From Nocardia fluminea (lineage in GTDB: Bacteria; Actinomycetota; Actinomycetes; Mycobacteriales; Mycobacteriaceae): 64,000 nucleotides of DNA. Shown here piece after piece: positions 53,953-64,000 of the stretch. Location of the stretch: positions 62,001 through 126,000 of the forward strand of contig NZ_PJMW01000004.1 in NCBI RefSeq assembly GCF_002846365.1, given 5' to 3'. A program made the translations under genes and the position numbers. The notes beneath the pieces are model-generated. The model ran no database searches, was not told where the DNA came from, and saw only the letters and a list, made by a program, of their open reading frames with translations. How positions within the stretch are numbered: the stretch's first letter is position 1; each line of letters starts with the position of its first letter.

Positions 53953-54867
53953 CTAGCCCGAGGTGGTCAGTTCGGCCAACGCGGGGAGGTCTTCCGGGGT
54001 CTTGAGGGCCAGATTGGGCGTGCCCTTCAGTTCCCGTTTGGCGATGCCGACCAGCGTGCCCGCCGGCGGCAACTCGACCACGGCCGAGACGGCCGCGGCG
54101 CGAATGGTCTCGTTGCACAGGTCCCAGCGCACGGGGCGAGTGACCTGAGCGGCAAGTTTCTCGATCGCGTCGGCGCCCGAGGTGACCGGTTGCCCGTCGA
54201 AGTTCGACAGCAGCGTCCGGATCGGGTCGCTCGGCGAGATCTGGGCGATGGCATCGGCGACAGCTTCCTGTGCCGGGGCCATGAAGACGGTGTGGAACGC
54301 ACCGGCGACGGGCAACGCGCGGACCCGTGCCTTCTCCGGCGGGTTCGCGGCGAGCTCCGCCAGAGCTTCCAGGCGGCCCGCCGCGACGATCTGGCCTACC
54401 GCGTTGCGGTTGGCCGGGACGAGATCGAGTTCGGCGAGCCGTGCGAGCACGGTGGCCTCATCGCCACCGAGCACCGCGGACATGCCGGTCGGCTCCAGCG
54501 CACAGGCCTTGGCCATCTCCCGGCCGCGGATGGCGGCGAGGGCGACTGCCTCGTCGGCGGTGATGACACCGGCGACAGCGGCTGCGGCGAATTCGCCGAC
54601 CGAGTGTCCGGCGACGACTGTATCGGCCGGAATCGACCCGGGGGCGATTTCGGCGAACGCGAGCAGGGCGGCGGCGACCACGAGCGGCTGCGTCACCGCG
54701 GTGTCGACGATCTCCTCGGCCGTCGCGGTGGTGCCGAGACGGACCAGGTCGAGGCCCGCGGCCTTCGACCAGAGCTCGAGGCGATCAGTCGCACCGGGAA
54801 GTGCGAGCCACGGCGTGAGCATGCCGGGTGTCTGGGACCCCTGTCCTGGGGTGAGCAACGCGATCAC
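53953..54867 (-). CDS. fabD: Malonyl-CoA:ACP transacylase (FabD)
   Basis: Loads malonyl groups onto AcpM. It is 304 residues. TPGQGSQTPGML is the N-terminal motif, the catalytic serine is in VVAGHSVGEFAAA, and the catalytic His is in PVAGAFHTVFM. The GTG at 54867 lies directly after AGGGA. First gene of the operon fabD-acpM-kas-accD6. A TTTTGT-N9-ACAAAA palindrome lies 66 bases upstream of the start. Confidence 0.95.
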   Translation of the reverse strand: MIALLTPGQGSQTPGMLTPWLALPGATDRLELWSKAAGLDLVRLGTTATAEEIVDTAVTQPLVVAAALLAFAEIAPGSIPADTVVAGHSVGEFAAAAVAGVITADEAVALAAIRGREMAKACALEPTGMSAVLGGDEATVLARLAELDLVPANRNAVGQIVAAGRLEALAELAANPPEKARVRALPVAGAFHTVFMAPAQEAVADAIAQISPSDPIRTLLSNFDGQPVTSGADAIEKLAAQVTRPVRWDLCNETIRAAAVSAVVELPPAGTLVGIAKRELKGTPNLALKTPEDLPALAELTTSG

Positions 54868-54932
54868 TCCCTAAGACAACACTGTGACCCCCGCCGCATG
54901 AGATGTCGGCGCGAATGAAGCTTTCCGATCGC

Positions 54933-54953
54933 TTTTGTAGGGGTCCCACAAAA
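54933..54953. promoter_or_regulatory. MabR-type operator upstream of fabD
   Basis: TTTTGT-N9-ACAAAA, a perfect inverted repeat between mabR and fabD. It has the form I recall for the MabR site in the mycobacterial FAS-II promoter. With mabR encoded directly upstream, it is the likely control point of the FAS-II operon. Confidence 0.75.
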
Positions 54954-54994
54954 TCCGAGGTGGGGTGTCGGGATCGACCGATTCCCCAATACCG

Positions 54995-56326
54995 TTACAG
55001 GGGGTCCTGAGCCATTGGGACAGGCGGGGTTTCTGTGACGGGAGGAGACGATTCGTTATGCGTTCGTGTCAATCGGCCCACTGTTGCTGCGATCCGGAGT
55101 ACATATGCGTCCCGCGGATTCATCGGATCACGACCCGTGACTTCACCGATCCGTTTGAGTCGGTACCGAACGGTATTTGGATGGACGTACAGCTGCCGAG
55201 CGCAAGTTTCTACTGCTCCGCCACAATCCAGATAGGCGTCGAGTGTGTCGGATAACGAAGATCCGGCAGCGGCCAACGGGAGCACAAGATACTCGTTCAG
55301 GGCCTCTATCGCAGCTCTATCGCCCAGCAACGCGCGTTCGGGGAGCAGCTCGGTCGCGTGAACGGGCCTTGGCGCCCCGCGCCAGCCCACCACGGCCTCC
55401 ATGCCCGCCAATGCCTCGATGGCCGACGCGTGCGCGGCGCCGAGGGTGCGCATGGTCGGGCCGATCACCACCGGACCGTCGGAGAACACCTCGGCCAGCA
55501 GATCGGTGAGGAACGGCGAGCCGATGCCCGACTCCCCCAGGTGCCCGCTGACCACCATCACCAGTCGCGCACCCTGCACCACCGCCAAGGCGGCCCTGCC
55601 GTGCTTGGTGGCGATGGTGTGCACCGCGCCGACCGTCGACACGCCCTGGTCCAGCGGCGGTGTGCCGACCAGCACCGTGGCGGGCGCCGTGGCGTCCCAG
55701 TTCAACGTGGCGGCCCGGGAAAGCATGTCCGGGCCCGTGTCGCCCCGGACCACCGCGTCGACCACCAGGGCCTCCAGGCGGGTGTCCCACGCGCCACGTG
55801 ACTCGGCGGCGCTGGCGTACACCGAGGCGGCCGCGAAGCCGAGCTCACGCCCGTACCGCAGCACCGCCTCGGTGAGCGCCACCAGCTGACGATCGTTGCG
55901 CGCCAGCGCGGGCAGCCACTGCTCGAAGAAGTCCATGGCCACCCGCACCATGTCCACGGTCTGGCGCAGCGTGAGCCGCCGCGCCAGATCCTGTGGAATC
56001 ACCTGGAACGCGTCCAAGCTGAAGCGGATATCGGAATCGGGATCCTGCAACCACTCCAGGAAGTTCACGACCGCCGTCTGCACCAGCATCTGCACGCCCG
56101 CTCGCTGCGCGGCGTCCAGATCGGCGAAGAACGGCAGCCGGTCCTGCATCGACCCCACCGCCTCGGTGGAGAGGCGGCCCGAGAACTGCTTGACCCGCTT
56201 GAGCAGCGTGTCGGGCAGCGGATCACGGGTCTGCCGGTTCGGGGACAGCGCCCCCGTCGGCAGATAGACCTCGTGTTCGCTGGTGCCCTCGGTGATCCGA
56301 CGGGGCCGCGGCGGTTTGCGCTCCAC
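54995..56326 (-). CDS. mabR: MabR-like FAS-II regulator (PucR/CdaR type)
   Basis: A 443-residue transcriptional regulator. The C-terminal PucR helix-turn-helix is clear (CARQLYVHPNTVRYRLKRIGEVTGRDP), with AYLDCGGAVE before it. Central sequence SGRLSTEAVGSMQDRLPFFADLDAAQRA and AVVRGDTGPDMLSRAATLNWD match mycobacterial Rv2242 (MabR), an acyl-CoA-responsive regulator of mycolate synthesis. GTG 56326 is 14 bases after aceE. GACTAT six bases before suggests a leaderless start, and the mycobacterial protein starts comparably. Confidence 0.93.
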   Translation of the reverse strand: MERKPPRPRRITEGTSEHEVYLPTGALSPNRQTRDPLPDTLLKRVKQFSGRLSTEAVGSMQDRLPFFADLDAAQRAGVQMLVQTAVVNFLEWLQDPDSDIRFSLDAFQVIPQDLARRLTLRQTVDMVRVAMDFFEQWLPALARNDRQLVALTEAVLRYGRELGFAAASVYASAAESRGAWDTRLEALVVDAVVRGDTGPDMLSRAATLNWDATAPATVLVGTPPLDQGVSTVGAVHTIATKHGRAALAVVQGARLVMVVSGHLGESGIGSPFLTDLLAEVFSDGPVVIGPTMRTLGAAHASAIEALAGMEAVVGWRGAPRPVHATELLPERALLGDRAAIEALNEYLVLPLAAAGSSLSDTLDAYLDCGGAVETCARQLYVHPNTVRYRLKRIGEVTGRDPMNPRDAYVLRIAATVGRLTRTHNESSPPVTETPPVPMAQDPL

Positions 56327-56340
56327 AGTCCAATAGTCCG

Positions 56341-59223
<2,883 letters not shown>

Positions 59224-59439
59224 ATCTGCTCCTCGTGATGGGGGCTGAACTGCTTGGTCGGCGTCGCCGTCCCCGGGCCTGCCCGCTTGGTGTGCGGACC
59301 ACCCGTTACGAAAGGTTCGGGTGCACCCCCCATCCTTACCGAAACGGCTGCCGAGGTCATCACCTCGGCGGGAATACCATTAGGTAGGTTCTGCGGGGAA
59401 ATACGAGTCGTGCACGTGAGTGAGAGGGAACGCCGGACG

Positions 59440-59988
59440 ATGAGGGTGCTGCACGCGCGCCGACTGGGGCTGATCTGTGCCTTTGTCGCCGTGACCGCGG
59501 GTTCGGTGGTGGCGGGTTGTGCCGAGCAGATCCCCGGCACACCGACGACCGACGCGGCCGAAGTGGCTGCCTACAAGACCACCGCCGCGGCGTCGTCCTC
59601 GGCTGCGGCGTCCTCGCGCGCCGCGGCGGCGCGAGAGAAGGCGATCACCGACAACTGCGGTCAGTTCGCCACCACCACCGGCGCCGGCGTCACCGCCTAC
59701 AACGACTTCGTCTCCGCGCACGACACCAACGCTCCCGACTACGCCGCCAAGCGCGAGTCCGCGGCTACCACCCTCGACAACGCGGCGACCAAAGTGGAGT
59801 CGGGCGTCGTCGCCGCGGCGGGCGCGCTGCCGACCGAACTGGCCGACAAGTTCACCGCCTACGTCGTCGCGGCACGCGAGCTGGCCGTGCAAACCCGAAA
59901 GATGACCTACAACTCACCTGTCGGCAAGCTCAACGAGGCCAGTCGTGCCATCAACCAGGCACGCACCGCTGTCCACGACGCCTGCTGA
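59440..59988 (+). CDS. Hypothetical lipoprotein
   Basis: A 182-residue lipoprotein: signal peptide with lipobox VVAGC near residue 27, an Ala/Ser/Thr-rich linker with a helical run (SSSAAASSRAAAAREK), then a helical domain with two cysteines (DNCGQF and the final AC). ATG 59440 is used, with AGAGGGAA about ten bases upstream; GTG 59410 is in frame. It is divergent from aceE and lies on the same strand as the DUF3052 and ahpE genes. No named family recognised. Confidence 0.75.
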   Translation: MRVLHARRLGLICAFVAVTAGSVVAGCAEQIPGTPTTDAAEVAAYKTTAAASSSAAASSRAAAAREKAITDNCGQFATTTGAGVTAYNDFVSAHDTNAPDYAAKRESAATTLDNAATKVESGVVAAAGALPTELADKFTAYVVAARELAVQTRKMTYNSPVGKLNEASRAINQARTAVHDAC

Positions 59989-60115
59989 GACGGCCGATTT
60001 TGCCCTCCCGACACGCGGCATACGGTCCCAATTCATCCGATCAGCTTGCGCTGCGGCCGATAACCATGTTCGCTTGCACCTATCTTACTGTCGGAAGTTT
60101 AGGGAGGACACCACC

Positions 60116-60538
60116 GTGGTCGCCGCGGCGGACGCGCAGAACTACGCTCAGAAGCTTGGCATTTCTCACGGCTTGGTTGTTCAGGAATTGGGCTGGGACG
60201 AGGACACCGACGACGCATTGCGCGCCGAGATCGAGGAGGTCAGCGGCGGCGAAATGGTCGACGAAGACTCCGACGAGGTCGTCGACGCCGTCCTGCTGTG
60301 GTGGCGAGAAGGTGACGGCGATCTGGCCGACGAGCTGATGGATGCCATCAGCCCGCTGGCCGATGAAGGCTTCATCTGGGTCCTCACCCCCAAAACCGGT
60401 CAACAAGGCCATGTCGATCCGAGCGAGATCGCCGAAGCCGCACCCACGGCCGGCCTGACCCAGACATCCACCATCAGCCTCGGCAGTTGGACGGGCTCAC
60501 GCCTCGTTCAGCCGAAGGCACCGTCCAAACAGCGCTGA
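60116..60538 (+). CDS. DUF3052 protein (Rv2239c-like)
   Basis: A 140-residue acidic soluble protein of the actinobacterial DUF3052 family (QKLGISHGLVVQELGWDEDTDD, AVLLWWREGDGDLADELMDA, GFIWVLTPKTG). Function unknown. GTG 60116 has AGGGAGGAC upstream. It sits between aceE and ahpE, as in Mycobacterium. Confidence 0.88.
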   Translation: MVAAADAQNYAQKLGISHGLVVQELGWDEDTDDALRAEIEEVSGGEMVDEDSDEVVDAVLLWWREGDGDLADELMDAISPLADEGFIWVLTPKTGQQGHVDPSEIAEAAPTAGLTQTSTISLGSWTGSRLVQPKAPSKQR

Positions 60539-60611
60539 ATCCGCCGTTCGCTAGGGTCTCAGTTGGGCTCGTACGCCCGGCTGGGACCCGACACGACGGA
60601 GGATTCGTAGT

Positions 60612-61076
60612 ATGCCGCTAGAAGTTGGCACTCTCGCGCCGGATTTCACGCTCAAGGACCAGAACAACCAGCCCGTCACCCTGTCGGACTATCGCGGCAA
60701 GAAGAACGTGCTGCTGGTGTTCTATCCGCTCGCCTTCACCGGCATCTGCCAAGGCGAGCTGTGCAAGGTCCGCGACGAGCTGCCCAAATTCCAGAACGAC
60801 GACGCCGAGATCATCGCGATCTCCGTCGGCCCGCCACCCACCCACAAGATCTGGGCCGCGGAACAGGGCTACCTGTTCCCCCTGCTGTCGGACTTCTGGC
60901 CGCACGGCGCCGTCACCCAGTCCTACGACGTCTTCAACGAGAAATCCGGCTACCCCAACCGCGGAACCTTCGTCGTCGACAAGTCCGGCTACATCACCTT
61001 CGCGGAGATGAACGGTCCCGGACAAGCCCGTGACCAGGCGGCTTGGGAGAAAGCCCTCGCCGCGCTAGATTCATAA
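60612..61076 (+). CDS. ahpE: One-cysteine peroxiredoxin AhpE
   Basis: A 154-residue peroxiredoxin reducing hydrogen peroxide, organic peroxides and peroxynitrite. The peroxidatic cysteine is in PLAFTGICQGELC (Cys45), with the second Cys five residues on. The TxxC environment and the arginine near the C-terminal third are typical, and the length equals mycobacterial AhpE. Cytosolic. The hairpin at 61082-61105 follows. Confidence 0.94.
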   Translation: MPLEVGTLAPDFTLKDQNNQPVTLSDYRGKKNVLLVFYPLAFTGICQGELCKVRDELPKFQNDDAEIIAISVGPPPTHKIWAAEQGYLFPLLSDFWPHGAVTQSYDVFNEKSGYPNRGTFVVDKSGYITFAEMNGPGQARDQAAWEKALAALDS

Positions 61077-61081
61077 CCCGA

Positions 61082-61105
61082 CACCGCCGGTACTCCCCGG
61101 CGGTG
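61082..61105 (+). terminator. Hairpin terminator after ahpE
   Basis: A nine-bp stem (61082-61090 with 61097-61105) and six-base loop between ahpE and tRNA-Val. No T run. Confidence 0.6.
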
Positions 61106-61108
61106 CCA

Positions 61109-61180
61109 GGGCGTATAGCTCAGCGGTAGAGCACTGGTTTTACACACCAGCGGTCGGGGGTTCGATCCCCTCTGCGCCCA
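61109..61180 (+). tRNA. tRNA-Val (anticodon UAC)
   Basis: A 72-base cloverleaf. The acceptor stem is GGGCGTA with TGCGCCC, the D arm GCTC/GAGC, the anticodon stem CTGGT/ACCAG with loop TTTACAC (anticodon TAC), and the T arm GGGGGTTCGATCCCC. Discriminator A. CCA is not encoded. The integrative element begins at its 3' side, so the 3' half of the gene is the probable attB core. Confidence 0.97.
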
Positions 61181-61284
61181 CCCACAGAACACCAGGTCAG
61201 AGACCTAACCGCCCGTTCCCACCCCATCCCCATCACCCGGGGAACCGGGCGAACTCTCCAAGAACTCTCCAACGGCCGGTCAGG
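61181..61284. other. Probable attL region of an integrative element
   Basis: A non-coding 104 bases between the tRNA 3' end and the integrase stop. This is where tRNA-targeting tyrosine recombinases have their attachment site. It contains the tandem repeat listed separately. The matching attR (a copy of the tRNA 3' end) must lie beyond the window. Confidence 0.6.
61253..61274. repeat. Tandem 11-bp repeat next to the integrase gene
   Basis: GAACTCTCCAA occurs twice head to tail (61253-61263 and 61264-61274), ten bases from the integrase stop. Its place in the attachment region suggests arm-type integrase binding sites. Confidence 0.6.
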
Positions 61285-62667
61285 TCACTCACCGACGGCC
61301 GGTTTCGGCTCGGCGAACAGTGCTGCGCCCGCCGCTTCCATCGCCTCGTCATACGGGTGCGCGTACCGGCGCAACAGCACAGCCGGATCATGGCCGAGCC
61401 ACTTCGCCGCCGCGGCGACCGACACCCCCGAGTCGAGCAGGATCGTGGCCGCGGTGTGCCGCGCATCGTGCAGCCGGATCACCGGCACGCCAGCCGCTTT
61501 CGCCAGCCGCTGGAACTCGTCGGTGAACCACTCCGGCCGGATTGGCGTACCGTCCTCGCTCACGGTGACCAGCCGCTCATCCGACCACGAGGCACCGACA
61601 GCCAGCGTTTCGGCCTTCTGCGTGAGCTTGAGCCGGTGCAGCGCGCTCGCCACGTCCGGCGGTAGCGGCAGAGTTCGCTTGCTGCGGCGCGACTTCGGGT
61701 CGTCCTCTTCCACGTCCTTGCCGACCGCAACACGACCGCGGTGAACGGTCAGCTTGCCGTCAACGATGCGAGACCAGCGCAACCCCGCCACCTCCGAGCG
61801 GCGCAGGCCGCACAGCGCCAGCAGGAACAGGGCGTAGAGCCGGTGCTCACGGATGTGCGCACGGAACACCGCCACCTGTTCGCGCGTCCACACCTGCATT
61901 TCGGGATCCTCCATGTCGGGACGCTTCACCAGGCGGGCGACATTGCGGACCACCAAGCCCTGTTGCTGCGCGTCCTCGAGTGCGTCGGTCAGGTGAATCA
62001 GCATCGCGTTCACGGTGCGCGCGGACACCCCGACAGGATCACGCTCGGCGACCGCTTGGCCGGTAGCGACGTACACCCCGCGCCGTGGTCGCTCGATGCT
62101 GCCCGCAGCGCGTAGCCGGTCGAGGTACCTGCACCCCTTCTCGCCGAACTCCTCGGCCACCTCGGCGTAGCGCACGCCGTCGGGACGCTCGGCGACGAAC
62201 GCCAGCACACGATCCGCGAGTTCCCCTGGCGCGCGCTGGACTTGACGGCCCTCGGTCAGCCGCCAATTCACGAGTTCATCGAGGTGTTCCTTCGTGAGCT
62301 TCTGAATGGGCAGCCCACCGAACCGCGTGACGACGGGTTTCAGCGCGTGCTCGTAGCCCTCGCGGGTAACCCGCCGTACGTCGCGGCGACCAGCAAGCCA
62401 GGCTGTGAGGTACTCCCCGACTGTGGTTTTCGTGGGCGGGACGTATCGGCCCGCGGCGACTTCGGTTGTGATGCGCCGATACTCGCGGCGGGCCTCGGTC
62501 TTACCGGAGTAGGTGAAGCGGCGCCGGTCGCGGGTGCCGTCGGGCTTGGTGCCTACATCGGCGTTGAACCAGTAGGTGACGGTGCCGTTCTTGGCGGTGT
62601 GAGTGTTGATCGGCTCGGAACGCCGCGCGCGCTTGTCGGGCTCGGCGTCGCTCCTGGCGCCGGTCAC
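61285..62667 (-). CDS. int: Tyrosine recombinase (integrase) with inserted winged-helix-like domain
   Basis: A 460-residue phage/ICE-type integrase that recombines the element with tRNA-Val. An N-terminal arm-binding region is followed by a SAM-like core-binding domain and the catalytic domain. The catalytic residues are visible: Arg289 (CGLRRSEV), the His and Arg of LHDARH (400, 403), His426 (WLGHD) and Tyr435 (RRYAHPYDEA). Between the usual LTKEHLDELVNWRL and GVSARTVNAMLIHLTDALE there is an extra ~70-residue segment (141-212). It reads ADRVLAFVAERPDG, AEVAEEFGEKGCRYLDRLRA and GSIERPRRGVYV, which looks like a winged helix. The GTG start overlaps the stop of the upstream regulator gene by four bases. 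Confidence 0.92.
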   Translation of the reverse strand: MTGARSDAEPDKRARRSEPINTHTAKNGTVTYWFNADVGTKPDGTRDRRRFTYSGKTEARREYRRITTEVAAGRYVPPTKTTVGEYLTAWLAGRRDVRRVTREGYEHALKPVVTRFGGLPIQKLTKEHLDELVNWRLTEGRQVQRAPGELADRVLAFVAERPDGVRYAEVAEEFGEKGCRYLDRLRAAGSIERPRRGVYVATGQAVAERDPVGVSARTVNAMLIHLTDALEDAQQQGLVVRNVARLVKRPDMEDPEMQVWTREQVAVFRAHIREHRLYALFLLALCGLRRSEVAGLRWSRIVDGKLTVHRGRVAVGKDVEEDDPKSRRSKRTLPLPPDVASALHRLKLTQKAETLAVGASWSDERLVTVSEDGTPIRPEWFTDEFQRLAKAAGVPVIRLHDARHTAATILLDSGVSVAAAAKWLGHDPAVLLRRYAHPYDEAMEAAGAALFAEPKPAVGE

Positions 62668-63356
62668 CGGGTGGCCTCGTCGCCGTCGCCGTCGCCGTCG
62701 GACACGACCATTCCGGCGCGGCGCATGCGGTCCTCGAGCTGCGCCACGTCACCGGCACCCGCACCCCACTGCCACCCGCCCCTGCTCATGAGGCTCCGGA
62801 GTTCGGCCATGCCGAGGCTGACTCGCTCGATTGACTCGGTGACCGAGCGTCGCAACTCCCGCTCCGCATTGCTCCGGACACGGTCGCTGATCCATGCATC
62901 ACCCATGCCGGAGACGAGTTCGCGCACCCGCTCCCGCTCCCGCGACAGGCGTAGCCGTTCGTTGCTGCCCCTCGGCTCATCCGTGTCGGGCGCGAGGTCT
63001 CCGGCCGTGCTCTCGCCCGAAAACCATTGCACCGCTTGGAAACTCGTCGCCTGCTGATCCGGCCACACCTCGACTGGACCATCGGGGAGTTCGGGATAGA
63101 TCAGTTCGATCGGCGGGACGCCAAGCGCGAGGGCGAGCCGGACCAGCGTCGTCACGGCGGGAACCTCGTAGACGCGCGGCCGATCCCCGGCGGCGCTCTC
63201 CAGATTCGCCAGGACCTCTCGCGACATCCCCGCCTCTCGGCCGAGCTGGAGTTGCGACATACCCGCCTCCTCGCGAGCCTGTCGCACCGCACGCGCGATC
63301 CGTACGAGCGAGTCCCGCTCCCACTGCCGCCAATCGTCGGGCTGTATTTGTGTCAT
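62664..63356 (-). CDS. Cro/C1-type (XRE) helix-turn-helix regulator of the element
   Basis: A 230-residue regulator. The helix-turn-helix is at about residues 16-70 (REEAGMSQLQLGREAGMSREVLANLES). A linker and a charged helical C-terminal region follow (RERERVRELVSGMGDAWISDRVRS) that could oligomerise. No LexA-type peptidase motif is present. ATG 63356 is six bases after TACCGT (leaderless). It precedes and overlaps int, and is divergent from the excisionase gene, so it probably controls both from the shared promoter region. Confidence 0.88.
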   Translation of the reverse strand: MTQIQPDDWRQWERDSLVRIARAVRQAREEAGMSQLQLGREAGMSREVLANLESAAGDRPRVYEVPAVTTLVRLALALGVPPIELIYPELPDGPVEVWPDQQATSFQAVQWFSGESTAGDLAPDTDEPRGSNERLRLSRERERVRELVSGMGDAWISDRVRSNAERELRRSVTESIERVSLGMAELRSLMSRGGWQWGAGAGDVAQLEDRMRRAGMVVSDGDGDGDEATR

Positions 63357-63368
63357 TTCCGCACGGTA
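63354..63368 (-). promoter_or_regulatory. -10 box and leaderless start of the XRE-int operon
   Basis: Minus-strand TACCGT (63363-63368), six bases, then the ATG (63356-63354). This chooses the start over the open frame reaching 63506. Confidence 0.5.
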
Positions 63369-63370
63369 TT

Positions 63371-63462
63371 CCGTTGATGTCGCACATGTCCAGTGCGTCC
63401 CGGACTGTGCGCGAAAAGGACACGCAGTGCCGTTGATCTTGCGTACGTCCCGGAAGTGCGCG
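63371..63462. repeat. Two operator-like direct repeats in the XRE/xis intergenic region
   Basis: CCGTTGAT (63371 and 63430) is followed in each copy by CGTCCCGGA and GTGCGCG (63396-63413 and 63446-63462). The repeated blocks have different internal spacing. They lie between the two divergent promoters, where a regulator of the element would bind. Confidence 0.5.
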
Positions 63463-63466
63463 TATG

Positions 63467-63506
63467 TTGCGTGAATTCCACACGATCGTGTGTATGACTC
63501 ACGCAA
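63467..63506. promoter_or_regulatory. Nested palindrome upstream of the excisionase-like gene
   Basis: An inner perfect 14-bp palindrome CACACGATCGTGTG (63479-63492) is framed by TTGCGTGA (63467-63474) and TCACGCAA (63499-63506). It lies 20 bases before the xis-like start and covers its probable promoter. Likely an operator. Confidence 0.55.
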
Positions 63507-63525
63507 TCCGGAGGTTCCACGTCAC

Positions 63526-63729
63526 ATGTCTGCGAAACCGGCCTTGTCCATCCCTGAGCTGACCAGCCCGACAACGGACATGGCTACGGCCGCCGCCGTC
63601 CTGGGCATCGGCCGATCGACTGCCTACTCCTTGGCTGCCGCCGGCGACTTTCCTTGCAAGGTGATCCGAATCGGCACCCGCTACCGCGTCGTCACGGCCG
63701 ACCTGCACCGGCTCCTCGCCATCGCCTGA
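63526..63729 (+). CDS. Excisionase-like MerR/HTH_17 small DNA-binding protein
   Basis: A 67-residue protein with one winged helix-turn-helix (TAAAVLGIGRSTAYSLAAAGDFPCKVIRIGTRYRVVTADLHRLL), the pattern of excisionases and HTH_17 proteins. The position next to an integrase and divergent from the repressor supports a role in excision or its control. ATG 63526 has GGAGG 11 bases upstream. An in-frame start at 63490 lies inside the nested palindrome and is less likely. Confidence 0.8.
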   Translation: MSAKPALSIPELTSPTTDMATAAAVLGIGRSTAYSLAAAGDFPCKVIRIGTRYRVVTADLHRLLAIA

Positions 63730-63748
63730 CCGACCCACCGACAGAAAC

Positions 63749-63781
63749 GGCCCGGGAGCTGCGCGAACAGCTCACCGGGCC
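63749..63781 (+). terminator. Hairpin terminator or attenuator after the excisionase-like gene
   Basis: A 12-bp stem with a small internal loop (63749-63761 with 63768-63781) and six-base loop, between the excisionase-like gene and the next gene on the plus strand. No T run, so it may be partial. Confidence 0.6.
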
Positions 63782-63816
63782 CAGAGACCCACCTCTACCA
63801 GGAAGAAGGTTCCGCG

Positions 63817-64000
63817 ATGAACCCTACCCACCGCCTCACCTGGCCGCTGCTGCTGGCTGCTGTTCTCGTGGCCGTGCTGCGTGTCCTCGCCGCGGCTCGC
63901 CACCGACCGGCCGCCGAGGTCCCCACCCCAGATGAACCGACCAGCTCCGGAGCGCGCGCCCGACTGGTCTCGACCGGCGAGCGCTGCACCGTGCTGACCC
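63817..64000 (+). CDS. Element-encoded membrane protein, 3' part outside window
   Basis: ATG 63817 with AGGAAGAAGG seven bases upstream opens a frame that runs off the window. The 61 visible residues have a short N-terminus, one hydrophobic helix (WPLLLAAVLVAVLRVLAAA, about residues 9-27), then a polar stretch with a cysteine. Small membrane proteins are common in this position in actinomycete integrative conjugative elements. Nothing more specific can be said. Confidence 0.6.
   Translation, partial: MNPTHRLTWPLLLAAVLVAVLRVLAAARHRPAAEVPTPDEPTSSGARARLVSTGERCTVLT

Noticed and set aside
51433..54918. Very long plus-strand open frame antisense to the FAS-II operon, and similar frames antisense to the DUF262 gene, aceE, the S15 hydrolase and panB-CHAD
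   Set aside because: High-GC coding DNA leaves long open frames on the opposite strand. The products are low-complexity Arg/Gly/Asp-rich with no family motif, and the real genes on the other strand are unmistakable.
61181..61184. Encoded CCA end of tRNA-Val
   Set aside because: The bases after the discriminator A are CCC, so CCA must be added after transcription.

Overview
The window is high-GC actinobacterial chromosome, most likely Nocardia or a close relative in Mycobacteriales. The evidence is a string of neighbourhoods shared with Mycobacterium: glnA1, glnE, glnA2, caeA/hip1 and panB; RNase H/phosphatase fusion, coiled-coil zinc protein, Nif3, cobC, ptpA, SURF1 and cobD; ahpE, DUF3052, aceE, mabR, fabD, acpM, kas and accD6. 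Many start codons lie 6-8 bases after a TANNNT box, a sign of leaderless transcription, which is common in this order.

Layout. 1-5180: a TetR regulator (cut by the window edge), an epimerase/hydrolase fusion, a secreted S15 hydrolase, and a scar holding three gene remnants (SDR, TetR, secretory lipase). 5180-30900: a ClC channel, glnA1 with a GlnR operator, an RDD protein, a frameshifted YrdB-type gene, DUF4191, an M20 peptidase/lipase pair, a type II lumazine synthase, a lipoprotein metalloprotease, a DUF262 gene, cspA, glnE, glnA2, a Hip1-like protease, panB, prolyl aminopeptidase, a CHAD protein and an RNB nuclease. 30900-43900: small secreted proteins, RNase P RNA, a secreted trypsin-like protease, the Rv2228c-Rv2236c-like block, an ECF41 sigma factor with a matching promoter in front of it, and alanine dehydrogenase. 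44000-50700: gamma carbonic anhydrase, TetR, a TaqI-like DNA methyltransferase, a membrane-anchored von Willebrand A protein, and a nitroreductase facing an HxlR regulator. 50749-59223: aceE, mabR and the FAS-II/mycolate operon (fabD, acpM, one kas, accD6), with a MabR-type palindrome ahead of fabD. 59440-61180: a lipoprotein, DUF3052, ahpE and tRNA-Val(UAC).

The last 2.8 kb is the left end of an integrative element inserted at the 3' end of tRNA-Val. It carries a tyrosine integrase with an extra winged-helix-like insertion, translationally coupled to a Cro/C1-type regulator, a divergent excisionase-like gene, operator-like repeats, and the start of an element membrane protein. The element continues past position 64000, so its type (conjugative element, prophage or satellite) cannot be settled here.

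Functional themes. Nitrogen assimilation is represented by two glutamine synthetases and their adenylyltransferase. Carbon flow to mycolic acids is represented by pyruvate dehydrogenase next to FAS-II under MabR. Cobalamin synthesis is represented by cobC and cobD. The integrase/regulator cassette, the DUF262 gene, the orphan methyltransferase and the histidine-less HPr-like protein are the least explained parts.
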